A stretch of DNA of 64,000 bases from assembly GCA_964551015.1 (NCBI GenBank), contig CAZKBP010000021.1, forward strand, positions 38,606 to 102,605, written 5' to 3'. This DNA is from CAZKBP01 sp964551015 (GTDB lineage: Bacteria > Bacteroidota > Bacteroidia > Cytophagales > Microscillaceae). Positions 7,901 to 15,610 of the stretch are shown here, in pieces. A program made the position numbers and the translations under genes. The notes beneath the pieces are model-generated. The model had not been told where the DNA came from, did no database searches, and saw only the letters and a list, made by a program, of their open reading frames with translations. Within the stretch, counting starts at the first letter, position 1; each line of letters begins with the position of its first letter.

Positions 7901-10276
7901 TGGATTGCTATTCTCATCGGTATCATTGCTCAATAAGCCTCCGCTGGCATCAACAGAAAGTGTGCTGTCTTCAATGGCAGAATAGTTGTCATTATTAGCC
8001 ACAGGCACATCTTGCACAATACGAATCGTGAGTGTAAATACCAGTGTATCCACGCCCCCATTGGCGGTTCCTCCGTTGTCTTGAATAAAGATTTGTAAAA
8101 CAACCGTACCTGAGTTCTGGGGATTAAATTGTAAAATCGTGTCTTGATTAGAAAAATTAAGGTCGAGTGCTGTGATTAACATCGGTGCACTACTACTGAC
8201 AATACGTACTCCACTGGCATCTTCGTTAATTTCCTGTGTATTCGGCTCTGGATCAGGGCCTACTCCAAGCGTCAGATTAAGGCGAATTAAAGGTTCGCTG
8301 GCATTGACCGTGATTTCACTATTCAAACCTTCCAAGGTAGGGGCATCATTCACGTCCTGTACGCGAAGTGTAACTGTGGCCGAGTCAGAGCGATTGCCGA
8401 AATCATCCTCGGCCAGATATTGGAAAGAATCTATCCCAAAAAAGTGTTCGGGTGGATTGTAACTGAAGCTTCCATCCGCGTTTAGGATCACCTCGCCCCC
8501 TGCCGTGGTGGGAAAAGTACCAGTGCCCGCCACCTGAAAGCTCCCGCCTGGGGTACAATCTTCATTCTGGTCATTGGTCAGCACGCCTTCTCCTGCCCCG
8601 ATTGTCCAGAGGCTGTCTTCTAATACATCGTAGGCATCATCTTGTGTTAGTGGTCTTTCCCGAATGACCTTAAAGATCAAGGTATCCACCCTCTCCCCTC
8701 CTTCACTATCTGTTACCCTAAAAGGAATCATCGCCGTACCAGGTTCAATGCCCTGATAAGTAACAATCACATCTCCACTGGCTGCGGCTAACTCTCGGTC
8801 AAATCTCGAGTTAACCTGAATATTAAGGGCTGTGTCATTTATATCAGTACTAAAAATAGTTTGCGATTCTTCTTCACCTCCTCCCACGTCTACTCGGAAG
8901 GTAATCGTTTGCTGCTCTGCCTCTACACTTACACAAATCGTATCCTGAGGGAAGCCAGAGATTCGGGGGGGATCATTGATAGGGTTTACGTTAATAATCA
9001 CTTGGGCTTCATTAGAAACAGTTCCATTCTCTGCTCTGATCTGATAACGGAACGTATCTGTACCAAAAAAATCGGGGTCAGGTTGGTAGGTAAAAGTCCC
9101 GTCACGATTGATCTCTAATACTTGCCCTTGAGTGGGTGCTGATGTTATCACGATCTCTGCTACCGCTAACGCCGCTATGGTGTCATTATTGAGAAGCCCT
9201 ACAAGGGGGTCGTTGACGGTGAGGAGTTCATCTTCATCAATGGTGTAATCATCATCCACAGCCACGAGATTTCCTGTTTCATCGTCGGTGATGGTCAGGG
9301 TGAATTGACTTTGTGGGGTGTTGGTACTCGCATTGTTAACTTCATCAACTTGGAATGCAACCGTCTCGTTGCCTTCTACTAGATTATCCTGAATGACTTG
9401 TAAAAGCTCGACCTCGCGCGTATTATTATTTTGATTAAAAGAGAGTGTGATGGGGAAATTTTGCACCGCAGTAAAATCTGTTTCCTCGAGCGCACTCCCT
9501 CCCGCCACAAGGTTCAACCGTACCACCGAGGCCGGCCGGATGTATCCAATGCGTTCAACAAGAATGCTATAAGTTTGATTATTTCCTTCTGATATCTCGG
9601 TTACCGCATTTTTGTCAAACCAAACCGAAGGAGGATTATTAGGATCAGCAGGCGCGTCTGTAAATGCAGCCGGAGTGATGGAAAAATCATCTAGAAGAAT
9701 CCTTTGCTCCTCTCCAACGACATCCAGAAGAAAGCGAAAATGCCCGATACCAGTAGCAGATGCTACATACGGGATACTTACTTGCTTCCACTCACCTGCA
9801 CTGATTTCCGTATCTACGTCAATAGTTGCTAAGGACGTATAGTTGGCATTACCCGCTAAATCAGGAATGTCTACCTGCACGTCAATGAGGTTAGTACCGT
9901 TGTCGTTAATTTTAGTATACCAGAAAGAGATTTCATAGGTATTTCCTAATTGGAAATTAAAACGGGGGCTGAGGACATCTCCCCTAATTCCAGCATTACC
10001 TAAATCTGAGCGAATACCATTCGCGCTGTTTCTCCCAAAACCTGGGCCGGCAAACACTTTACCCAAACTAGTGGTCCAAGCACCATAACCCAAGTATCTG
10101 ACGCTTCCATTGACAGGGGAAGGGAGCGGGTTGTTAAGTGGCGTTATAAAATTCCCACTGGGATTAAAGCGACTACCTTCCTCAAAGTCTTCTTCGTAAG
10201 TTTGACTCTGAATAGGTTCGTATAATCCAATCAGGAATAGAAAAAAGAAGGTGGTTAATATTTTGTGCTTATCCAT
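4991..10276 (-). CDS. giant multidomain adhesin, type IX secretion type B substrate
   Basis: A 1761-residue secreted protein. Order by eye: signal peptide 1-25; a jelly-roll/carbohydrate-binding-like domain at 26-205 (FEISFWYTK-like core, LLDDFSI end); a Calx-beta domain at 213-335; then about six composite modules of roughly 200 residues to about 1570. Each module opens with a cadherin-like D-D-x-Y-x-V-x-E-D motif and G-L-L-x-N-D, contains a G-x-F-x-Y-x-P-P-x-x-F-F-G-x-D-x-F signature, and ends in V-N-D-A-P, with a second beta sandwich after it. Residues 1580-1670 are a fibronectin type III domain and 1675-1761 the gliding-associated type B C-terminal sorting domain (LPNTFTPNGDQRNDRF, then FEIYDRAGNLVY and GWDG). 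It should be exported by the T9SS and attached outside, probably through the adjacent PorP/SprF-OmpA protein. It is a plausible gliding or biofilm adhesin. Confidence 0.9.
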   Translation of the reverse strand: MDKHKILTTFFFLFLIGLYEPIQSQTYEEDFEEGSRFNPSGNFITPLNNPLPSPVNGSVRYLGYGAWTTSLGKVFAGPGFGRNSANGIRSDLGNAGIRGDVLSPRFNFQLGNTYEISFWYTKINDNGTNLIDVQVDIPDLAGNANYTSLATIDVDTEISAGEWKQVSIPYVASATGIGHFRFLLDVVGEEQRILLDDFSITPAAFTDAPADPNNPPSVWFDKNAVTEISEGNNQTYSILVERIGYIRPASVVRLNLVAGGSALEETDFTAVQNFPITLSFNQNNNTREVELLQVIQDNLVEGNETVAFQVDEVNNASTNTPQSQFTLTITDDETGNLVAVDDDYTIDEDELLTVNDPLVGLLNNDTIAALAVAEIVITSAPTQGQVLEINRDGTFTYQPDPDFFGTDTFRYQIRAENGTVSNEAQVIINVNPINDPPRISGFPQDTICVSVEAEQQTITFRVDVGGGEEESQTIFSTDINDTALNIQVNSRFDRELAAASGDVIVTYQGIEPGTAMIPFRVTDSEGGERVDTLIFKVIRERPLTQDDAYDVLEDSLWTIGAGEGVLTNDQNEDCTPGGSFQVAGTGTFPTTAGGEVILNADGSFSYNPPEHFFGIDSFQYLAEDDFGNRSDSATVTLRVQDVNDAPTLEGLNSEITVNASEPLIRLNLTLGVGPDPEPNTQEINEDASGVRIVSSSAPMLITALDLNFSNQDTILQFNPQNSGTVVLQIFIQDNGGTANGGVDTLVFTLTIRIVQDVPVANNDNYSAIEDSTLSVDASGGLLSNDTDENSNPEDLSVVAPESLTSTSAGGVLAVNADGSFDYIPPPNFFGLDSFRYLVQDELGNQSDTAAVTLDVQPVNDAPVLENLDTLITVNQNTGPLSFAFDLSPGPLETEGFLSTTFTASQADVIGEISLTEGNLSFTPINPGETILTLRFQDDGGTERNGVDILIRQVRVVVIQNVPIAVDDNYEVNEDTALTIEATQGLLGNDLDEDSPPENLRVFASTLTSQGGTLAVNTNGSFTYNPPANFFGEDTFSYLLRDEANNQSDSATVFINVLRVNDAPVLEDLETLITVNQNAGPLSFAFDLSPGPLEAGEQTFSNITFLESQADVIGEISLTENALSFAPINPGETVLTLRFQDDGGTERNGVDILIRQVRIVVIQNVPIAIADSYEIDEEQTLEVTTENGLLANDEDVDTPESLSVAEPDEIATSAGGSAVLAADGSFIYNPPINFFGEDSFTYVATDGESLSDPATVRIVVDPVNDPPIIVGLEDMYVIDSDAGEQNISFQIDPIEAGQDIIDLQFSANLPDLLNNLNISPLGTNPTLTFSPVPGQAGRVLIFLTVQDNGGTLNGGQDTRVDTVVIDIQDNRPGAVDDNFSVLEDSVRTADLTVLDADTPQEQITTRVVSQPEHGTLTLENLTFTYRPAADFFGIDNFSYQAFDGEDSSNIAQITMEVLPVNDAPILENITLADTLVAGEIQLEDRDREPFDLVIQASEGPANEQDQNLEILSVTIEDETLLQASSGDFDNENNQGRIRLTLSGEIGSTRLGFTLKDNGGIANGGMDTLTLFRNVTIIQTLPEEVLNLEVMSEEPEQIDLFWEDQSLNEEGFYVERSLDNGGSFDTVAVVGADVNTYVDTDLLPNIKRYCYRITAFNTLGGSNPSQVKCISINDEILLPNTFTPNGDQRNDRFVLRSPNVVDVNFEIYDRAGNLVYKTSNVDEATQLGWDGLNQPNGIYVWNVQVRFTNGEERQAKGKVNLIR
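6782..7700 (-). repeat. recently duplicated 609-bp module inside the giant adhesin
   Basis: The sequence starting GGGTACATTTTGAAT at 6782 recurs at 7391, 609 bp (203 codons) away, and near-identity continues for roughly 300 bp (only scattered differences in the stretch that encodes IRQVRVVVIQNVPIA and the preceding beta strands). Other modules are only similar at protein level. The in-frame, nearly identical pair indicates a recent duplication or gene conversion and a place where the copy number may vary between strains. Confidence 0.85.
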
Positions 10277-10723
10277 AAACCAATCGTGGATCAGTTGCGG
10301 TTAATTTAGTACAGACTCTAAAACTTACATGATCGCAATGGAATGAGTTAAGCAGAACATCAATCCTTAGAAGAATGGTATGAAACTGTAATCTACTTTT
10401 ATCTAGGGCTATGAAGAAATAATTTGTGCCTTCACAATGATGGTATAAAGATACTAAATACTTTCGAGCAAAAAAACATCCTTTGTTTATACTACGTGAT
10501 TTTTCTACTTTTCTTGCATTTACTGATGATAAAGTTTTATAAACCCCGTAAATATCAAGCGATGTACGATAAGTCTCACTCTTTCGAGGCCTTTTCTCTG
10601 GTTTTTCTCAATATGTGTGTATAGAAGCAAGCCAAGGGGCACTGTATTCCCTCCCGAACGCTCCCTTACTCAAACACTAAGAACCAGTGCTTTTCGGAAA
10701 AAAATACAGAACGTTCATTGAGT
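10277..10723. other. 447-bp intergenic region, no gene seen
   Basis: This gap separates the type A T9SS gene from the start of the giant adhesin, so it should carry the promoter of the adhesin operon. I find no clear CAAAnnTA (reverse of TAnnTTTG) box and no convincing hairpin. A 66-codon open frame at 10424-10624 on the plus strand has a composition unlike the surrounding genes and is not called. Confidence 0.5.
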
Positions 10724-13546
10724 CTAGTCAATGACCAGCTTTTTAGTAAAATGATGTGTATCGGTATGGAACCGGAGGAGATAAGTCCCACTCGCCAAGG
10801 AGCTAATATCAATGGGAAAAGCTTTCAATGCCCCCTGAGGAAGTAATTGCCACTGATGCTCCAGACGACCTTGGACATTAATCAGTTCAATTTCGCGTAA
10901 AGGCTCAGTAGGATTACTCCAATCCAGCAAAAGCACATCTCTTGTTGGGTTCGGATAGATTTTTGTGTTAATTTCTAATAAGCTCCCTCCTTCTGAGGCA
11001 ATAATGGCTCCTCGGATGTTGCTAGGCAAAGAAGATCCCGCAATATTAAAAGCAATGACTCGGTAGAAATACTGGCTATCTGTATCCACGGTGGTATCTT
11101 CATAAGTATTCGTGTTGCTCACCAGAGAATCCATAAACTGAAAGGTGTTTGCCTCTCCTACGGCTCGCTCTATGATAAAGCCTGCCTCTGGTGGCGAAGT
11201 AAGGTTTGTACTCCACTGCAAATTCACATGACCAGACTGATTGCTCAGTACATTCTCCAAAATAGGAGCCATGGGTGGTTCGGTAATATTTCCTAAACCA
11301 TTCTCTGGGCTGGTAGTAGCGAGCGTAAAAAAACCGAATAGGTTGACAAGCGCTTCTGAATCAATCTGCCCGGTTTGAATGTTAGAGACTGGGTTATTGG
11401 GAATAACCGCGGGAATGTTTAGCCAACGGTTCGTGCTTGCTTGCCATCTTGCAATACTAAGTTCTTCTAAGGCTGAAATGCCGCTACGCGATCCATCTTT
11501 CCAGAATAAAGAAACTCTGGCAGAAGCCGTTCCTTCGTGATTTAAACGCCAGTGTTCTAAGCGACTGGCAAAGGCCAATGGCTCGGTTGTATTTAACTCT
11601 CCTACTGGGGTGTTGATATCAAAATCAACGGGAAAATACTCGGCGGTAAAAGTAGCATTTTCACTTAGCTCAGAGATGCGAAGGGGAGCCCAAATATTGT
11701 TCTTACCAAGCGGAAAAGTGAAGTCTGTATCTCCAATCTTACGCATCGAGCCATTTACATAGCTACCAGGATTACCTTCATTGCTGGTGGCATTTTCTGC
11801 CAAGGTCAAGATATTTTGGGGAGTGGTATTAATCACTCCCGAGCTAAGCACAAGTTGATCGTTGATATTGGTTGGAGAGGCCAAATTCAAGCCTGCGGCG
11901 TTGTCTATTTCTAGGGCGAAAAAAGACGTTTCTTGGCCAGAAATGGTCTGTGGGCTGCTTCCATTGAATATTACTCTGCCATTTTCAAGCAGAAAATTTG
12001 TACCACCTTCGCTTGCTGTAAAGTTTTCTTGTACGAAGATATCTGCGCCTGCTAACTGCTTCAGGTTGTTCCCCCCTACGGCCAGGTTGGCATAAGTAAT
12101 CGCACGAATCGTTTGTGGGGATGTGCCATTGTAATTTACTGTATTGCCGGGTGTATTTGCCGTCAGGTTGCCATTCGGTAAGGGAAGCTCTGAGCCCTGA
12201 TAATTTAAAGCAGAGTTGGCGGCCTGTGCCCAGTTAGCGGTTCCGGTTAGATTGCCCGTGATGGTTACTCCGGCTGTATTTTGGTTGGTTATATTGGCTT
12301 GGAGATTGACATTTCCATCCAGATTCAAGGCGGCATTACCGCTTAAAATTTGATCATTTGTTCCTGCAAAACTAATATTGTCTGCTCCTATGTTCGTGGC
12401 TCCATTACTGGTAATATTGCCTGCAAAGGTAGCGGAAGTAGCATTTTCTATCGTCAGGCTACCCTCGACAGCTACCAAGCCTCCAAAGGTATGAGCTACG
12501 TTTTGGCTTGCCAGAAGTATGCTTCCTGCGCGTACTTCCAAGACATTTGCAATAGTTAGCCCGCCTTGATCAGTTTTGATATCGCTCCCAGCAGTGATTA
12601 GATTATGATAAGGAACGGAGCGAACCGTTTGAGGAGCATTGGCATCGTAGAATACTCGATTTCCCTCTGCACCTGCCTCGAAATTAGCAATATCCATAGT
12701 AGAGCCTCTAAAACGAAGGACGGCATTATCGCCATTTGCCCAAGTACCTGTACCCGATAAGCTTTGGCTAATGATCGTATTGGTATTGTTGGTAATGGTT
12801 ACGCCGGTAACTGTCACGGGCGCATTGAGCGTAATGCTACTGTTTCCTTCTAAAATTAATTCAGAATTACTGACATTGATTTGGCCAGCCGTGATGTTGA
12901 TGGGTTGATTTGCGGTGATGGTTTGGGGGGTGGCTCCTTCAAAAGAAATTATATCATTTGTAGAAATTTCCAGAGTAGCCCCTGCATTTACGGAAATGTT
13001 ACCTTCAAAAATACAGGTGGAGCCATTCTGTATCACGAAACTACCATTCTCTACTGCTACATTTCCCAAAAAAGAGTTCTGCCCATTATCATCTGAGTCA
13101 GAAAAAGTACCTCTTACGATAGTATTTCCAGAAACTTCAATATTGGCTTCACCTATCTCTAGCGTTACTCCATCATCAATTGTAAGGTCTTCTGTAACAT
13201 TCAGTGTTCCATTCGAAAAATTTGTTGAGCCATTTGTTCTATTTATGATCAGAGTAGCAGTACTAATTGTGCGATTTTCTGTTTCTGTGATAATTAATTG
13301 CCCATTGTTTTCAATAGTCAAACTAATCAATGGATTGCCGGGTGAAACTGAGGCATCAAAAGTTACTTCGTGCAATAAAATCACCTCATCTCCTCCCGTG
13401 GGCACAACGCCCCCTTGCCAAGTATTAGGATTGCTCCATAGACCATTTTGTACGCTCCGAATTTGCCCATAAGACACGCTCCAAAAAGCGGTACTGATCC
13501 AAAGTAAGCCGAATAGGACAGTTCGGCGATAAAATATTTTTTCCAT
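10724..13546 (-). CDS. T9SS type A sorting-domain surface protein with beta-helical repeats
   Basis: A 940-residue exported protein. The frame stays open to 13588, but the Met at 13546 is preferred because MEKIFYRRTVLFGLLW starts a normal signal peptide (cleavage near VSYGQ). After it comes a short G8-like segment (GLWSNPNTWQGGVVPTGGDEV), then about 600 residues of Asn/Thr-rich repeated strands with motifs such as GNITSNGATNI and PQTIRAITYANL, consistent with a right-handed beta helix or solenoid. A fibronectin type III domain follows at about 770-860, and the last 80 residues are a Por_Sec_tail type A sorting domain (KIYPNPTRD start, GTYLLRFHT, KKLVI end). It should be secreted by the T9SS and anchored on the cell surface. 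There is no catalytic motif, so a structural or adhesive role is inferred. Confidence 0.87.
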   Translation of the reverse strand: MEKIFYRRTVLFGLLWISTAFWSVSYGQIRSVQNGLWSNPNTWQGGVVPTGGDEVILLHEVTFDASVSPGNPLISLTIENNGQLIITETENRTISTATLIINRTNGSTNFSNGTLNVTEDLTIDDGVTLEIGEANIEVSGNTIVRGTFSDSDDNGQNSFLGNVAVENGSFVIQNGSTCIFEGNISVNAGATLEISTNDIISFEGATPQTITANQPINITAGQINVSNSELILEGNSSITLNAPVTVTGVTITNNTNTIISQSLSGTGTWANGDNAVLRFRGSTMDIANFEAGAEGNRVFYDANAPQTVRSVPYHNLITAGSDIKTDQGGLTIANVLEVRAGSILLASQNVAHTFGGLVAVEGSLTIENATSATFAGNITSNGATNIGADNISFAGTNDQILSGNAALNLDGNVNLQANITNQNTAGVTITGNLTGTANWAQAANSALNYQGSELPLPNGNLTANTPGNTVNYNGTSPQTIRAITYANLAVGGNNLKQLAGADIFVQENFTASEGGTNFLLENGRVIFNGSSPQTISGQETSFFALEIDNAAGLNLASPTNINDQLVLSSGVINTTPQNILTLAENATSNEGNPGSYVNGSMRKIGDTDFTFPLGKNNIWAPLRISELSENATFTAEYFPVDFDINTPVGELNTTEPLAFASRLEHWRLNHEGTASARVSLFWKDGSRSGISALEELSIARWQASTNRWLNIPAVIPNNPVSNIQTGQIDSEALVNLFGFFTLATTSPENGLGNITEPPMAPILENVLSNQSGHVNLQWSTNLTSPPEAGFIIERAVGEANTFQFMDSLVSNTNTYEDTTVDTDSQYFYRVIAFNIAGSSLPSNIRGAIIASEGGSLLEINTKIYPNPTRDVLLLDWSNPTEPLREIELINVQGRLEHQWQLLPQGALKAFPIDISSLASGTYLLRFHTDTHHFTKKLVID

Positions 13547-13675
13547 AGTGAATCCCGAGTTAAGTGAAATATTGAAAAATGGCTTCAATCGTTGCCCGTT
13601 GTCATTTGTTGGTCATGCGTTCCTCCTGCAAGACCTTAGTATCCATTCTTAGTAGACGATCAATCCCGAAAGTAG

Positions 13676-14428
13676 CTACTCAGATATGGTCCGAAAGCGT
13701 ACTACGTTCCCGTAGCGAACGTGGAGCGTGGCGTCCTCTGGTAAATTGGGGTTGGCACTCAGTGTATAGCTACGCACATAATACACCCGATCAGGAGCCA
13801 GATCACTCAGATTACTGGTGAAGGCATCTCCTGTATCAGCCAAAGCAGTGGTATCCAAGGCAGACTCAATGGTCACCTCCGGTTGATCTCCCCAGCAATG
13901 ACCATACGTGGAAATAGGAAAATTACCTGCTGTTCGGTTTACTTCACCGACCGCACGAGCCGTGTTCGTACTAATATTATCCACAGAAATAGTTTTGGGA
14001 ATAGAGAGGAAGCCAATGACAGGTACTTCAAAAACCACTGAAGGGCTGTAAACAGGTAAGTTATTGGGCAGTTGAACATAAGCCCGTACAAAATATCGCG
14101 ACCCCGGTGTCAATCCTCTGATAACACTGCTAAAATCTTGGACTTGATCGAGAGGCCCCAAAGTATCGCGATTGTCTTCCAGCACGGGGTTCTCGTGGGT
14201 GGCCCAGCAGTGTCCGTGCTGGATAAATCGGGCACCTTCTTGCCTACTAATAAGTCCACTAAAAACCATCGCACTATCTGCACGATCAAATACGATGATG
14301 GCCTCGTCGATGGAAAGCACATTGCGAGGATCAAGGTCAAAATCGATTACGTTTTCACAGCTCGCCAGTATAAAGGGCAATGAGGCAAAGACGAGCAACG
14401 CAAGAGTTTGGTTGAGAGAGTAATTCAT
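13676..14428 (-). CDS. lipoprotein with two fibronectin-like repeats
   Basis: A 250-residue lipoprotein: residues 1-24 are a signal ending in the lipobox LASC with Cys24 as the lipid site. The rest holds two related beta-sandwich units of about 95 residues, each with the phrase YGHCW/HGHCW and a closing LTPGSRYFVRAYV or LAPDRVYYVRSYT strand, the pattern of Bacteroidota fibronectin-like repeats that precede FISUMP-type domains. No catalytic motif is visible. It begins 27 nt after the stop of the next upstream membrane protein gene (14456-15253), suggesting an operon. The role is unknown; a surface or periplasmic scaffold is the natural guess. Confidence 0.75.
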   Translation of the reverse strand: MNYSLNQTLALLVFASLPFILASCENVIDFDLDPRNVLSIDEAIIVFDRADSAMVFSGLISRQEGARFIQHGHCWATHENPVLEDNRDTLGPLDQVQDFSSVIRGLTPGSRYFVRAYVQLPNNLPVYSPSVVFEVPVIGFLSIPKTISVDNISTNTARAVGEVNRTAGNFPISTYGHCWGDQPEVTIESALDTTALADTGDAFTSNLSDLAPDRVYYVRSYTLSANPNLPEDATLHVRYGNVVRFRTISE

Positions 14429-14455
14429 ATCTATCTGGTTTTGTGTAAGATATGT

Positions 14456-15253
14456 CTAATAATGGAACGAAAGGCTCAGGCCAGGCACGCCCCATACAGA
14501 TTTATAACTAAGCTTTAACCGTTTGTCATAAGCTTCGTTTTTCTCTAATACACGCTTTTTTTCCTTTTGGTTTCGGCATCCCTTCCAAGCGACCTGCAAA
14601 ATATCGGCTGCCCAGATTGCTCCTCCGATCAGTAAAGAGATAGACGATACAATACGTTGTTTCTCGGAGCGATCAAAAAGTTTTTCTGCCTCTTGGCGAT
14701 TATCTGCCTCTAAATAACGTTGCCGGTTGCGGTCGGAGCGAAGCCGAAAAAAGATCCCCGTCCCCACGAACAAATAAGTAGGAGCCGCCACGTAAACCCA
14801 TTTCCATTTTTTATCTTCATCTTTAAAGCGTACGTAATTATTGCCTAACCCGGGCAAATAGGCAGAACGAAGACAAGCCTGGGGGCCATCTAGGTTAAGT
14901 ACACTGGGTTTGTAGGTTGCCCAAATCTTGAAACGGACATTTTGCCCAAAAAAGTTCGGCTTTTCCTTGAAATAATCCCATACAATTACCTTATTACTAC
15001 CCGCCAGAATATCTTCCCCCACGTGTCCCTGGGTATATTCGAGGGGGCCTTCGTAGTTTTTACCCGCATCCTGCGAAAAAAAGAGCCTCACGTGGTATTG
15101 GAATTGGCGGCTACTATCTTCTTGAATATGATAGGGAATGATGAGCTTTCTATGTCTGTGGTCTACCCTGACCCGGTCTTGATCGATTCTTTGTGTGTAT
15201 CCCGTGGTCGCCACGCTGAAAAGTACCAAAATAAACAGAGAGAACTTGTGCAC
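14456..15253 (-). CDS. exported membrane protein of unknown function
   Basis: A 265-residue protein that I do not recognise. Residues 1-20 are a signal peptide (ending GYTQ). Residues 25-115 are beta-rich (RVDHRHRKLIIPYHIQ, VRLFFSQDAGKNYEGPL), like an Ig-type domain. From 120 on there is a short hydrophobic segment with the phrase SAYLPGLGNNYVR, a transmembrane segment near 150-168 (WVYVAAPTYLFVGTGIFF), a charged helical stretch, and another transmembrane segment near 200-222 (SSISLLIGGAIWAADILQVAW). The second half resembles small Bacteroidota inner or outer membrane proteins with a PG-G-x-x-Y motif. It is the first gene of the leftward surface block. Confidence 0.65.
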   Translation of the reverse strand: MHKFSLFILVLFSVATTGYTQRIDQDRVRVDHRHRKLIIPYHIQEDSSRQFQYHVRLFFSQDAGKNYEGPLEYTQGHVGEDILAGSNKVIVWDYFKEKPNFFGQNVRFKIWATYKPSVLNLDGPQACLRSAYLPGLGNNYVRFKDEDKKWKWVYVAAPTYLFVGTGIFFRLRSDRNRQRYLEADNRQEAEKLFDRSEKQRIVSSISLLIGGAIWAADILQVAWKGCRNQKEKKRVLEKNEAYDKRLKLSYKSVWGVPGLSLSFHY

Positions 15254-15610
15254 GTCTGATTTTGATTTAATTTGATTTTAAAATTAGCGAAGAAAAATAA
15301 TAATTTAGACTTGCAATATTTGGAATCACGTGTATATTTTCAATATCTTGCCGTTACGTTCCATTCTGGGAAGAGTCATGTACACCCTATCTGGATTAGC
15401 GACCTGATAATCAATAAATTAATGCGATTGGAAAGCCTAGCCTGGATTTTGAAACATTCTGGGTAATTCTTTAAACAGCTCCATAAGACTTCAATTAATG
15501 CTTTGTTGTGAGTTTTATTCATAGAATAATATTTTGAACCCTAGGTTACATATGGAGACTCAACACAAACCGTTCCATCTGAGGGGTAAGATTTAAGAGT
15601 AGGCACCACT
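15254..15610. promoter_or_regulatory. divergent intergenic region with a weak promoter for the TPR-CHAT gene
   Basis: The 357 bp between two divergent genes must hold both promoters. On the plus strand TTTG at 15502-15505 is followed by a TATTTTG-like box at 15530-15536, close to but not matching the Bacteroidota -33/-7 consensus. No other structure or gene is seen. Confidence 0.3.

Noticed and set aside
10424..10624. 66-codon open frame on the plus strand
   Set aside because: Composition rich in Leu/Phe/Tyr with no recognisable start context; it looks like chance in AT-rich sequence.
12915..13472. 185-codon open frame opposite the T9SS type A gene
   Set aside because: It is a shadow of the Asn/Thr-rich repeats on the other strand and has Ser/Val/Pro-rich nonsense character.
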